A stretch of 64,000 nt of DNA from Fulvimarina uroteuthidis (GTDB lineage Bacteria; Pseudomonadota; Alphaproteobacteria; Rhizobiales; Rhizobiaceae). The position numbers and the translations under genes were made by a program. The notes beneath the pieces are model-generated. The model was given only the letters and a program-made list of their open reading frames with translations. It had not been told where the DNA came from and made no database searches. Shown piece after piece: positions 25,630-34,664 of this stretch; within the stretch, counting starts at the first letter, position 1, and each line of letters starts with the position of its first letter. The stretch spans positions 62,001 to 126,000 of the forward strand of contig NZ_JAXLPB010000004.1 in NCBI RefSeq assembly GCF_034321785.1, given 5' to 3'.

Positions 25630-27267
25630 TCAACTCTCGTTCATGCGTCTCGCCTTTTGGCGCAGCACGTATTTCTGCACCTTGCCGGTGGAGGTCTTCG
25701 GCAGATCCTCGAAGATGACGGTCTTGGGCGCCTTGAACTTCGCCATGTTCTGACGGCAATAGGCGATGACCTCGTCCTGCGTCATCACCTCGCCCGGCTT
25801 CAGGACGATGAAGGCGCACGGCGTTTCGCCCCATCTCTCGTCCGGACGCGCCACCACCGCGGCCTCGGAAATCCTGGGGTTCCGATAAAGGACGCTCTCG
25901 ATCTCGATGGACGAGATGTTCTCCCCGCCCGAAATGATGATGTCCTTCGACCGGTCCTTGATCTCGATGTAATTGTCCTCATGCATGACCGCGAGATCGC
26001 CGGAGGCGAACCAGCCGTTGCGGAAGGCGGCCGCGTTGGCCGCCGGGTTCTTCAGATAGCCGCGCATGACATTGTTGCCGCGAAAGAAAATCTCGCCGAT
26101 CGTCGCGCCGTCGTGCGGCACCGGCTCCATGGTGTCGGGGTCGGCGACCATGATGTCTTCCAGAACCGTGTAGCGAACGCCCTGACGCGCCTTCTTGGCG
26201 GCCCGTTCGTCGTCGGACAAATCGTTCCACGCCGCCTTCCATGCGCAAACGACGGCAGGCCCGTAGGTTTCGGTGAGGCCGTAGGTGTGGGTGACGGTGA
26301 TCCCCATCGCCTCCACCCGCTTGATGACGGCGGCCGGCGGCGGCGCGGCGGCCGTCATGGCATGGATCGGCACCGGCAGATCCTTCTTCAACGCATCCGG
26401 CGCGGTCGCCAGCGTGTTGAGGACGATCGGCGCGCCGCAGAAATGGGTGACCTTCTCCCGGCGCATCAGGTCGAGGATCGGCTTTTCCCGCACGGCCCGC
26501 AGGCACACGGCGGTGCCGGCGAGCGCGGCCAGCGTCCAGCAATAGCACCAGCCGTTGCAGTGGAACATCGGCAGCGTCCAAAGATAGACCGGATGGGGCT
26601 GCATGCCCCAGTCGTGCGCGTTCGACAATGCGTTGAGATAGGCGCCGCGGTGATGGTAGACGACGCCCTTGGGATCGCCGGTCGTACCGGACGTGTAGTT
26701 GAGGCTGATGGCCGCCCATTCGTCGTCCGGCTTCCAGTAGGCCTCGCCCGCCTCCCCTTCGCGCAAGAGCGCGTCGTAGGTCGTCGCCCCGATCGGCGCG
26801 TTGTCGCCCTCGTACATCGCATCAGGCACGTCGACGACGAGCAGATCGCGTCCGCTCCTTGCGACCGCGCCTTTCGCGATCTCCACGAACTCCGGATCGA
26901 CCATGAAGATGTCGGCCTCGCCATGGTTCAGGATATAACCGACGGTGTCGGCGTCGAGACGGGTATTGATGGTGTTCAGCACGCCGCCGGTCATCGGCAC
27001 GGCGAAGTGCAGTTCGAACATTTCCGGCGTGTTGGCGAGCATCGCCGACACGGTCCTGCCGGGGCCGATGCCTCGCTTCGCCAAGGCGTTCGCCATCCGT
27101 TTCACCCGTTCGAACGTCTCGGCCCACGTGCGCCGCACGTCCCCGTGAACGACGGCCGTGTAGTCGGGATAGACCGAGGCCGCCCGCTCGATGAAGCTGA
27201 TGGGCGAAAGCGCGACGTGGTTCGCGGCGGTCTTGGGCAGATCGGTCTCGAAGATATTGGACGTCAT
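25630..27267 (-). CDS. Acyl-CoA synthetase (AMP-forming), DmdB/medium-chain type
   Basis: A 545-residue ligase that activates a carboxylic acid with ATP and CoA. Core motifs are YTSGTTGDPKGV (P-loop), HTYGLTETYGP, GWFASGDLAV, and the C-terminal DRSKDIIISGGENISSIEIE hinge with the catalytic Lys in TSTGKVQK. The length and the PMFHCNGWCY segment match short/medium-chain and methylmercaptopropionate-type ligases rather than long-chain FadD, but substrate cannot be fixed. A longer in-frame extension to 27441 is not conserved-looking. It is 43 nt downstream of a second ligase gene on the same strand. Confidence 0.88.
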   Translation of the reverse strand: MTSNIFETDLPKTAANHVALSPISFIERAASVYPDYTAVVHGDVRRTWAETFERVKRMANALAKRGIGPGRTVSAMLANTPEMFELHFAVPMTGGVLNTINTRLDADTVGYILNHGEADIFMVDPEFVEIAKGAVARSGRDLLVVDVPDAMYEGDNAPIGATTYDALLREGEAGEAYWKPDDEWAAISLNYTSGTTGDPKGVVYHHRGAYLNALSNAHDWGMQPHPVYLWTLPMFHCNGWCYCWTLAALAGTAVCLRAVREKPILDLMRREKVTHFCGAPIVLNTLATAPDALKKDLPVPIHAMTAAAPPPAAVIKRVEAMGITVTHTYGLTETYGPAVVCAWKAAWNDLSDDERAAKKARQGVRYTVLEDIMVADPDTMEPVPHDGATIGEIFFRGNNVMRGYLKNPAANAAAFRNGWFASGDLAVMHEDNYIEIKDRSKDIIISGGENISSIEIESVLYRNPRISEAAVVARPDERWGETPCAFIVLKPGEVMTQDEVIAYCRQNMAKFKAPKTVIFEDLPKTSTGKVQKYVLRQKARRMNES

Positions 27268-27310
27268 GGGCTTTGCTGTTCTCCCGGTCTCGGCGGTGCT
27301 GGCGGGCTTG

Positions 27311-28909
27311 TCAGAGCATGTCGCGAATGTCGGTCTTGCGCAGCTTGCCCGTCGCCGTATGCGGCAGGGCGTCGACGATGCGCACATCGTCCGGAATGCA
27401 CCATCTGGCGACCTTGCCCTCGTAGAAGCTCCGGATGTCATCGGCCGTGGGCGCCTGCCTGCCGTCCTTGACGACGAGGAACAGCACCGGCCGCTCGCCC
27501 CATTTGTCGTCGGTCCTGGCCACGACCGCCGCTTCCTTCACGGCGGGATGCCCGGTGGCGACGTTTTCCAGTTCGATCGAGGAGATCCATTCGCCGCCGG
27601 ACTTGATGACGTCCTTGGTGCGGTCGACGATCTGGACATAGCCGTCGGGATCGATCGTGACCACGTCGCCGGTCTCGAACCAGCCATCGGCGCGGAAGGA
27701 CGGGCTTTCGCTATCGGACCCGAAATAGCGGCTTGCGACCCAGGGCCCGCGCACCAGGAGAGCGCCATAGCTCTTGGCGTCGCGCGGCACGTCGCTGCCG
27801 TCCGCCCCCTCGACGCGGAACTGCATGCCGAAGAGCGGCCTTCCCTGCTTGGCGTTGAGCGTCAGCCGCTCCTCGTCCGACAGGTTCGCATGCTTGGGCT
27901 TCAGCGCGCTCGCGAGCCCCACCGGGCTGGTCTCGGTCATGCCCCAGGCGTGGCGCACGGAAACGCCGAGCGCGTTCATGCGCTCGATCAGCGGGGCCGG
28001 CATCGCCGATCCCCCGACGGCCACACGCTTCAGGGTCCCGAACGTGGCGCCGGCATCCTCCATGTGGGCGGTCAGGCCCATCCAGATCGTCGGAACGCCC
28101 GCCGACATGGTGACACCCTCCGCGTCGAAAAGCTTTCGCAGGCTCGCACCGTCGAGATTGGCGCCCGGCATCACCATTTTCGCGCCCATCATCGGGCAGG
28201 CATAGGGCAGCCCCCAGGCATTGACGTGAAACATCGGCACGACGAGGCACGCCGTGTCCTCGCCGGACAGCCCGATCGCGTCGACCCAGCCGATCGCCAT
28301 CGCGTGCAGCACGGAGGAGCGGTGGGAATACAGAACGCCCTTCGGGTTTCCGGTCGTGCCCGACGTGTAGCACAGGCTGCAGGCCTCGTTTTCGTCGAGC
28401 CGGGGCCACTCGTACGTGCCGGAACGACCCGCAATCAGCCCCTCGTAGGAGACCAGATCGGGAAAGACGCCGGATGCGGGAAGCTCGTCCTCCTCGCACA
28501 GGACGACGATCGCCAGCCCCTTCGGCAGAGCGTCCTTCAGCGTTTCCAGAAGCGGCAGGAACATCGGCTCGACGAAGACGGCCTTGTCGTCCGCATGATC
28601 GAGGATGAAGGCGATCTGCTCGGGAAACAGGCGCGGATTGATGGTGTGGCAGACACGGCCCGATCCGCCGACCGCGAAATAGAGCTCCAGATGGCGGTTG
28701 GAATTCCAGGCCATGGTGGCGACGCGGTCGCCGGCGCCGATGCCCATCGCGTCCAGCGCATGGGCAAGCTGCGCGGAGCGTGCGGCGACCTCGCCATAGG
28801 TCTTGCGGGTGATCCTGCCGCCGACACCGGCCGAGACGACCTCGGTATCGGTGTGGTACTTGGCGGCATGGTCCAGAATTCCGGAGACGAGCAGCGGAAC
28901 GTCCATCAT
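27311..28909 (-). CDS. Acyl-CoA synthetase (AMP-forming), AlkK-like
   Basis: A 532-residue ligase, clearly a paralogue of the neighbouring one but diverged. Motifs are CYTSGTTGNPKGV, HAWGMTETSPVG, GWFETGDVVTID, DRTKDVIKSGGEWISSIELE and the end ATGKLRKTDIRD. The start MMDVPLLVSGILDHAAKYHTDTE closely resembles AlkK-type medium-chain acyl-CoA ligases; ATGs at 28909 and 28906 are adjacent. With the second ligase and ETF-QO 1 kb upstream on the same strand, it forms a loose fatty-acid activation and electron-transfer group. Confidence 0.88.
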   Translation of the reverse strand: MMDVPLLVSGILDHAAKYHTDTEVVSAGVGGRITRKTYGEVAARSAQLAHALDAMGIGAGDRVATMAWNSNRHLELYFAVGGSGRVCHTINPRLFPEQIAFILDHADDKAVFVEPMFLPLLETLKDALPKGLAIVVLCEEDELPASGVFPDLVSYEGLIAGRSGTYEWPRLDENEACSLCYTSGTTGNPKGVLYSHRSSVLHAMAIGWVDAIGLSGEDTACLVVPMFHVNAWGLPYACPMMGAKMVMPGANLDGASLRKLFDAEGVTMSAGVPTIWMGLTAHMEDAGATFGTLKRVAVGGSAMPAPLIERMNALGVSVRHAWGMTETSPVGLASALKPKHANLSDEERLTLNAKQGRPLFGMQFRVEGADGSDVPRDAKSYGALLVRGPWVASRYFGSDSESPSFRADGWFETGDVVTIDPDGYVQIVDRTKDVIKSGGEWISSIELENVATGHPAVKEAAVVARTDDKWGERPVLFLVVKDGRQAPTADDIRSFYEGKVARWCIPDDVRIVDALPHTATGKLRKTDIRDML

Positions 28910-29165
28910 CAAGGCTTGCAACGAGGTCTCCTCCCAAAGACGTCGCCTGCCGAAGCCGGCAGGAGCGGCTGCGTTCACCCGCCAGACAGTGGCACGCAGC
29001 CCCATCATGACGCCCTTCGTCGTCTATCGGCAAGAGACGATCTGCCAAGAGGCAAAGACGATGTCGAGCGGGAATCGATCAGGTGGAGCGTCGCCGGCGC
29101 GTCGCGTCGATGCCGGGTTCCCAAGCATTGTCTGCCCGGTCAGGCAACGGCCCGACCGGCTGAAG

Positions 29166-29555
29166 CTATGCAGCGACCGACGTTTGTTTGACGGCCATAC
29201 GAAGAACGATCCCGTCCGACAAGAAGAACCCGTCGAGCATGTCGTTGGAGAGATGGACGCTGGACAGACCATCGATCCGGAACATCTCGCTCAATCCCTT
29301 GATTCCGCGATGGGATGCCGACATCATCTGGATATCTGAAATGTCCAGATCGATTTGCTCGTGGGTGCGCAGGCACGTCCCGACCCGGCGATAGAACTCG
29401 CGCTTGTCCAGGTTCGGATCCATCGGGACAATCCAGAGGCGCCAGGCATCGATGCTCATGTCGTGGTACCAGACCGCTGCGATGGGCCTGATCCCCTCTT
29501 CGTCCAACGCCTCGACGAGCCTGTGCCCGTTCGTCACCAATAAGCTCTGATCCAT
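29166..29555 (-). CDS. HEPN-partner small protein of unknown function
   Basis: A 129-residue protein with no catalytic motif I recognise. The N-terminal half (LVEALDEEGIRPIAAVWYHDMSIDAWRLWIVPMD-x-NLDKREFYRRV) resembles small proteins I recall encoded beside HEPN genes, which start with a helix, then V-W-(Y/F)...W-R-L, then a helix. The gene overlaps the upstream HEPN gene by 22 nt, so the two are coupled. There is no signal peptide. It could be an antidote, adaptor or effector. Local G+C is slightly below the neighbours (34 of 60 at 29221-29280). Confidence 0.65.
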   Translation of the reverse strand: MDQSLLVTNGHRLVEALDEEGIRPIAAVWYHDMSIDAWRLWIVPMDPNLDKREFYRRVGTCLRTHEQIDLDISDIQMMSASHRGIKGLSEMFRIDGLSSVHLSNDMLDGFFLSDGIVLRMAVKQTSVAA

Positions 29556-29947
29556 GGTAGAACTCCGCTATCGTTTTCTGCGACGGCATTGACCAGCATC
29601 GACGCCGAAGATGCGTCGATGGTCTCATATCGGCTTTCGGGACGCCATTCCGAAGCGATCGCCCAGTTCTCGAGAAAGCGGCTCGTCGCAAGACCGGCCC
29701 GGTCGAGTTCCGCTTTGAGCCCAGCCAATCGCACCAGTTGACTGAAATCGTGCGTGAAGATGGTCTTGAGAAACGAACGATCCGGGATCGTCTCACCGAC
29801 GATCTGACGAGACGCACAGGCTTTCAGTCCGATCTCGACCGCATATCCCGCGAGATAATAGGCATTCGCATAGCGCCGATGCGCCAACAGAAGCTGAGCA
29901 TCGGCGATTTTGCCCTCGGCGATTTCATGGAGATCCGTCCGGCGCAT
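29534..29947 (-). CDS. HEPN-domain protein
   Basis: A 137-residue all-helical protein of the HEPN superfamily. The diagnostic first helices are IADAQLLLAHRRYANAYYLAGYAVEIGLKAC, followed by THDFSQLVRLAGL. The usual RNase motif R-x(4-6)-H is not seen; the nearest pair is Arg57 and His66, eight residues apart, so nuclease activity is doubtful. HEPN proteins often work with a nucleotidyltransferase as toxin-antitoxin or defence modules, but no nucleotidyltransferase is present. The ATG overlaps the ETF-QO stop codon by one base (TGATG). Confidence 0.78.
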   Translation of the reverse strand: MRRTDLHEIAEGKIADAQLLLAHRRYANAYYLAGYAVEIGLKACASRQIVGETIPDRSFLKTIFTHDFSQLVRLAGLKAELDRAGLATSRFLENWAIASEWRPESRYETIDASSASMLVNAVAENDSGVLPWIRAYW

Positions 29948-31608
29948 CACATCTCCTGATAGACCGGGCCCTCGCCGCCCTGGGGCGGGACCCATTCGAT
30001 GTTCTGGTTCGGGTCCTTGATATCGCACGTCTTGCAGTGGACGCAGTTCTGGCCGTTGATGACGAATGTCTCCCTGCCGTTCTCGACCTGCCATTCGTAG
30101 ACGCCCGCCGGGCAATAGCGCTGCGAGGGTCCGGCATAGACCTCGAACTCGGAGGCGTGCTGGAGCGCTGCGTCCTTCACGTGGAGATGCACCGGCTGGT
30201 CCTCCTCGTGATTGGTGTTCGAGAGATAGACCGAGGACGCCTTGTCGAAGGTGAGCTTGCCGTCGGGCTTGGCGTAGTCGATGGGCTTGTGCCTGGCCGC
30301 CGGCTCGAGACATTCGTGATCGGCCTTGCCATGGGGCTTCGTCCCGAACAAAGAGAGGCCGAACAGCGAATTGGTCCACATGTCGATGCCCCCGAGCACG
30401 ATGCCGACCGCCGTGCCATAGGTCGACCAGAGCGGCTTCACGTTGCGCACCGGCTTCAGGTCCTTGCCGATCGCGGAGCTGCGCCAGGCGTTCTCATACG
30501 CCTCGAGACGATCGTTCGCGCGGCCCGCCCGCAGCGCCTCCGCGGCCTTTTCCGCCGCCAGCATGCCGGACGTCATCGCATTGTGGGCGCCCTTGATGCG
30601 CGGCACGTTGACGAAACCCGCCGAACAGCCGATCAACGCGCCGCCGGGAAAATCGAGCCGGGGCACCGACTGCCAGCCGCCCTCGGTGATCGCCCGCGCG
30701 CCATAGGCGATGCGCGTGCCGCCGGCCAGAAGTTCGGCGATGTCGGGATGCGTCTTGAAGCGCTGGAATTCCTCGAAGGGCGAAAGATAGGGATTCTTAT
30801 AGTTGAGATGGGTGACGAACCCGACATAGACTTGGTTCTGGCCGAGATGGTAGAGAAACGACCCGCCGCCGGTGCCGTTCCCGAGCGGCCAACCGAAGGA
30901 ATGCTCGACCCGGCCGGGCTTTGCCTTGTCCGGTGAAATCTCCCACAATTCCTTGATGCCGAGGCCGAATTTCTGCGGCTCGCATGCCGCGTCGAGCCCG
31001 TAATCCGCGATCGCCCGCTTGGCGAGCGATCCGCGCACGCCCTCGCCCAGGAACACGTACTTGCCCATCAGCGCCATGCCGCGCTGGTGCTGGCTTCCGG
31101 GCTCTCCGGTCCGCGTGATGCCCATGTCGCCGGTCGCGACGCCGACGACGACATTCTCGTCGTTCTTCAGGAGTTCGGTCGCGGCGAACCCCGGATAGAT
31201 CTCGACGCCGAGGGCTTCGGCCTTTTCCGCAAGCCACCGGCAGACGAGGCCCAGGGAGACGACGAAATTGCCCTCATTGCCCATCAGCTTCGGCATCAGG
31301 ACATTCGGCAGGCGCACCGAGCCCTGCGGCCCGTAATAGTAGAAGCGGTCCTCGCTCACCTTCGTCCTGATCGGCGTTTCCTCCGTGCGCCAGTCAGGCA
31401 GGAGCACGTCCAGCGCCGACGGGTCGAGCACGTTTCCCGACAGGATATGGGCGCCCACCTCGGCCGCCTTTTCCAGGACAACGACCGAGAGATCCGCGTC
31501 GATCTGCTTCAGCCGAATCGCGGCGGCGAGGCCGGCGGGCCCCGCCCCGACGATCACCACATCGAATTCCATCGATTCGCGCGGGTCGAGATCTTGTGTC
31601 GTGGACAT
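29947..31608 (-). CDS. Electron-transfer flavoprotein:ubiquinone oxidoreductase (ETF-QO)
   Basis: A 553-residue membrane-associated enzyme that passes electrons from reduced ETF to ubiquinone. The N-terminal FAD motif is VIVGAGPAGLAAAIRL. The quinone-binding region contains the helix-forming G-W-P-L segment, and the C-terminal [4Fe-4S] site has NCVHCKTCDIKDPNQNIEW. Length equals that of other bacterial and mitochondrial ETF-QO proteins. It would serve acyl-CoA dehydrogenases of beta-oxidation and possibly the betaine-locus EtfAB. Two small genes, the HEPN and partner, are attached to its 3' end. Confidence 0.94.
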   Translation of the reverse strand: MSTTQDLDPRESMEFDVVIVGAGPAGLAAAIRLKQIDADLSVVVLEKAAEVGAHILSGNVLDPSALDVLLPDWRTEETPIRTKVSEDRFYYYGPQGSVRLPNVLMPKLMGNEGNFVVSLGLVCRWLAEKAEALGVEIYPGFAATELLKNDENVVVGVATGDMGITRTGEPGSQHQRGMALMGKYVFLGEGVRGSLAKRAIADYGLDAACEPQKFGLGIKELWEISPDKAKPGRVEHSFGWPLGNGTGGGSFLYHLGQNQVYVGFVTHLNYKNPYLSPFEEFQRFKTHPDIAELLAGGTRIAYGARAITEGGWQSVPRLDFPGGALIGCSAGFVNVPRIKGAHNAMTSGMLAAEKAAEALRAGRANDRLEAYENAWRSSAIGKDLKPVRNVKPLWSTYGTAVGIVLGGIDMWTNSLFGLSLFGTKPHGKADHECLEPAARHKPIDYAKPDGKLTFDKASSVYLSNTNHEEDQPVHLHVKDAALQHASEFEVYAGPSQRYCPAGVYEWQVENGRETFVINGQNCVHCKTCDIKDPNQNIEWVPPQGGEGPVYQEM

Positions 31609-31785
31609 GGGGCTGGGATCGCTTTTGATGATTATTGCTGTTCATTGGCTTAGACCGGTTCTAGCTTGTTCCCGCGGCGGGTCAAATTCGGCGGTGCGAC
31701 GGCCAGCCGGCCGTGCCCGTCGACGCGGCGGGCAGGACGACGTTCCCTCCCGCTCCTGCCGCGCCGCGAAAGGACGAGGCCCGCC

Positions 31786-32115
31786 GTGACCTATCTCTAC
31801 CTGTTCATCGCCATTCTCAGCGAAATCGTCGGCACGACCGCCCTGAAGATGACCGACGGCTTCACCCGTCTCGGGCCCTCGATCGTCACCGTCCTCGCCT
31901 ACGGCGTCGCCTTCTATTGTCTCTCGCTGCCGCTTCGCTCCCTGCCCGTCGGCATCGTCTATGCGATCTGGTCGGGCACCGGCATCGTCCTCCTCGCGCT
32001 GATCGATCTCTTCTGGTTCAGGACGAGCATCGATCTGGCGGGCTTTCTCGGCCTCGCCCTCATTCTTGCCGGGGTGGTCGTCATCAATCTCTTCTCCCAC
32101 ACGGTCAGTCACTGA
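31786..32115 (+). CDS. SMR-family small multidrug/guanidinium exporter
   Basis: A 109-residue four-helix protein. The N-terminal helix has YLYLFIAILSEIVGTTALK with the membrane Glu used for proton coupling, and SLPVGIVYAIWSGTGIVLLALID follows. These are hallmarks of the SMR family (EmrE, SugE/Gdx types). The A-I-W-S-G segment is shared by both subtypes; which one is not decided. The start is GTG 31786 with AGGACGAGG eight bases upstream; a longer frame reaching back to 31666 is not coding-like. It acts as a dimer in the inner membrane. Confidence 0.88.
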   Translation: MTYLYLFIAILSEIVGTTALKMTDGFTRLGPSIVTVLAYGVAFYCLSLPLRSLPVGIVYAIWSGTGIVLLALIDLFWFRTSIDLAGFLGLALILAGVVVINLFSHTVSH

Positions 32116-32161
32116 TCCCCGCCCCTGTCTGACGGCCGGGCGATCGGCTATGATGGCCCCC

Positions 32162-33085
32162 ATGTCAGCCGAACCGCTCGATCCCGACCTTCAACGCCAG
32201 GCCATCGCGCTCCTGAATTTCTATTCGGAGGCCGGCCTCGACATGTTCCTCGACGCCCGTCCGAGGGACCGGTTCACCGAAACAAGAGGCGAGACGGCGC
32301 GGCGCGCGGGGCGCGATCCGGGGTCCCGGGCGGCACCGGACGCTGCATCGCGGCTCGACCGCCCGGCACCCGCCGCATCCCAACGCGGCGTCGAGCCCGT
32401 GCGCGATGCCCGTCTCGACGAGGCGATGGCGAGCTTTCCGGCGCCCGTCCTGCAGATTTCGGGCGACATGGCGGTCGCGGACGCGCGCGAGCGCGCCCGG
32501 TCGGCGACGAGCCTTGCCGAACTTGCCGAGGCGATGCGCTCCTTCGAGGGCTGCGGCCTGCGCGTTACCGCCAAGACCTGCGTCTTCGGCAATGGCGCGG
32601 AAGATGCGGACCTGATGCTCGTCGGCGAGGCGCCCGGGCGCGAGGAAGATCTGGCGGGCGAACCCTTCGTCGGCAAATCCGGACAGCTTCTCGACCGCAT
32701 GCTGGCGGCGATCGATCTGAAACGCGAGGATGTCCGCGTCACCAACACCGTGCCATGGCGCCCGCCGGGCAACCGGCCGCCGACGCCGGCCGAAACCGCC
32801 ATGTGCCTGCCCTTCATCCAGCGGCAGATCGAACTGGTGGATCCGAAGATCCTGATCTGTCTCGGCAATCCCGCATCCAAGGCGCTGCTTGAAGCCGACC
32901 AGGGCCTCCTGCGCTTTCGCGGCCAGTGGAAAAGCTACACGATGGGGCTCGGCGAAGGCGGACAGATCCACGCCATGGCCATGCTGCATCCGGCCTATCT
33001 GCTTCGAAATCCGGCCCAGAAACGGCTGGCCTGGCGCGACCTTCTCGCCCTGCGAGAGAAGCTCGATTCACTCACGGCTTTGTGA
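32162..33085 (+). CDS. Uracil-DNA glycosylase, family 4-like
   Basis: A 307-residue protein. A variable Ala/Arg-rich N-terminus of about 120 residues leads into a UDG core. Motif 1 is GEAPGREEDLAGEPFVGKSGQLLDRML and motif 2 is LHPAYLLRNP. An N-terminal Cys (FEGCGLRVT) and C-x17-C later (CLPFIQRQ...ILICLG) could hold an iron-sulfur cluster, but the usual first C-x2-C is reduced to one Cys here. Family-4 enzymes excise uracil from DNA. Starts at 32150 and 32153 are also possible. It follows the SMR gene on the same strand. Confidence 0.85.
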   Translation: MSAEPLDPDLQRQAIALLNFYSEAGLDMFLDARPRDRFTETRGETARRAGRDPGSRAAPDAASRLDRPAPAASQRGVEPVRDARLDEAMASFPAPVLQISGDMAVADARERARSATSLAELAEAMRSFEGCGLRVTAKTCVFGNGAEDADLMLVGEAPGREEDLAGEPFVGKSGQLLDRMLAAIDLKREDVRVTNTVPWRPPGNRPPTPAETAMCLPFIQRQIELVDPKILICLGNPASKALLEADQGLLRFRGQWKSYTMGLGEGGQIHAMAMLHPAYLLRNPAQKRLAWRDLLALREKLDSLTAL

Positions 33086-33298
33086 TCGACAGCCTCCATG
33101 GGGCGAACCTGCGGTAAAAACGTCGCGGTCGCAGAGGTTTGGCGCATTCGGGAATTCGGCGATGATTGTGCGATGCAACAACGCATATCCCCGATTTCCT
33201 CCCCGCCTCTCGCTCCAGTCATAATTGCCCGATAGGGCCCGCCGCGGTGCCGTTCCTTCCATCCGTGTCCGGCGGCACCGACATGATGCGAGGCCCCC

Positions 33299-34630
33299 AT
33301 GCAGTTCACCCGGCAAATCGTCCCGATCGCCGCTCTTCTGATTTCGACGTTCTTCCTGATGGCGGGCGCCGGCCTGCAGGGCATCCTGATGCCCGTGCGC
33401 GGCTCGATCGAAGGCTGGTCGACCTACGAGATCGGTCTTCTGGGAACGAGCTACGCGATCGCGTTCACGCTCGCCTGCGTCGTCATGCCCCTCGTGGTGC
33501 GCAGCGCCGGGCACGTGCGGACCTTCACCTCGCTGTCGGCGCTCCTCGCCATCGCGATCCTCCTGTGCGCGCTCATCGTCGATTCGATCGCCTGGATCGT
33601 CTTCAGGGCAATGGCCGGTCTCGCGCTCGCCGGCTGCTACATGGTGATCGAAAGCTGGCTCAACGAGCGCACGACCAACGATAGCCGGGGCACGATCTTC
33701 TCCATCTACATGGTGGTCACGATGGCCGCGATGATGGGGGGCCAGTACGTGATGCCCTTCGCGGACCCGGCGCTGACGACATCCTTCATCCTGTGCGCGA
33801 TCCTGTTCTGCCTCGCCGTCATTCCGACGGGCTTGTCGCGCGCCGCCTCGCCCGCGCCGCTCCAGAGCGTCTCGATCGATCTCGGCCTCATCTTCCGCAA
33901 TTCCCCGGTCGGCGCGGTCGGCGTCTGTCTCGCCGGCGTGATGTCGGGTGCATGGAACAACATGGCCCCGGTGTTCGGCCAGCAGATCGGCCTTTCGACC
34001 ACCGAGATCGCCTCCCTGACGGTCGTCGCGATGGCCGGCGGCATCGTCTTCCAGATCCCCCTCGGCAAGCTGTCCGACAGGATCGACCGCCGATATGTGA
34101 TGGTCGGGATCGGCGCGGTCGGCATCCTCATCGCGTCGCTGGGGGCCCAGCTCGGCGAGGCCGGGACCTCGATGCTGCTTGCCGCCTCCTTCGTGATCGG
34201 CGGCGTCGTCTATCCGACCTATTCCCTCGCCGTGGCGCATTCGAACGACTATGCCACCCCGAGCGACTTCATCAAGATCTCGAGCGGCCTGCTCATCCTG
34301 TACGGCATCGGCACGATGGTCGGCCCGCTCTACGCCGCATGGCTGATGGAGCAGTTCGGCCCGATCGGCATCTTCCAGAGCGTCGGGTCGGCCGCCGCGC
34401 TCTATGCGGCCTACGCCTTCTTCCGGACCTTCCGGCGCGTGGCCCAGCCTGCGGAGGAGCGCGCCGACTTCCGCGCCATCCCGCTCGGCCGCACCCAGAC
34501 GCCGATCACCTACACGCTCGATCCCCGCATCGACGTGCCGGACGAGACGGAGACCGGACACGAGACCGGAACGGAAACCGAGCGTGTGGACGCGAAGGCG
34601 GAAACGCCCTCTTCCGTCGCGGCGAACTGA
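33299..34630 (+). CDS. Major facilitator superfamily transporter, YcaD-like
   Basis: A 443-residue inner-membrane protein with about 12 hydrophobic segments. It starts MQFTRQIVPIAALLISTFFLMAGAGLQGILMPVRG and includes the loop GKLSDRIDRRYV (typical MFS D-R-x-x-R motif) and MVIESWLNERTT, as in YcaD-type MFS proteins. The last 60 residues are a hydrophilic acidic tail (ETETGHETGTETERVDAK). The substrate is unknown. It is monocistronic and convergent with the GntP permease. Confidence 0.87.
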   Translation: MQFTRQIVPIAALLISTFFLMAGAGLQGILMPVRGSIEGWSTYEIGLLGTSYAIAFTLACVVMPLVVRSAGHVRTFTSLSALLAIAILLCALIVDSIAWIVFRAMAGLALAGCYMVIESWLNERTTNDSRGTIFSIYMVVTMAAMMGGQYVMPFADPALTTSFILCAILFCLAVIPTGLSRAASPAPLQSVSIDLGLIFRNSPVGAVGVCLAGVMSGAWNNMAPVFGQQIGLSTTEIASLTVVAMAGGIVFQIPLGKLSDRIDRRYVMVGIGAVGILIASLGAQLGEAGTSMLLAASFVIGGVVYPTYSLAVAHSNDYATPSDFIKISSGLLILYGIGTMVGPLYAAWLMEQFGPIGIFQSVGSAAALYAAYAFFRTFRRVAQPAEERADFRAIPLGRTQTPITYTLDPRIDVPDETETGHETGTETERVDAKAETPSSVAAN

Positions 34631-34664
34631 TCGGACGACGCTCGAAAGCGCCGGGCGATCGGGC

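Noticed and set aside
25657..27471. Forward open frame of about 600 residues opposite the acyl-CoA synthetase
   Set aside because: Arg/His/Val-rich antisense product without motifs, typical of high-GC DNA.
29534..29947. HEPN protein as an active RNase toxin
   Set aside because: No R-x(4-6)-H motif is visible, so catalytic activity cannot be claimed from sequence.
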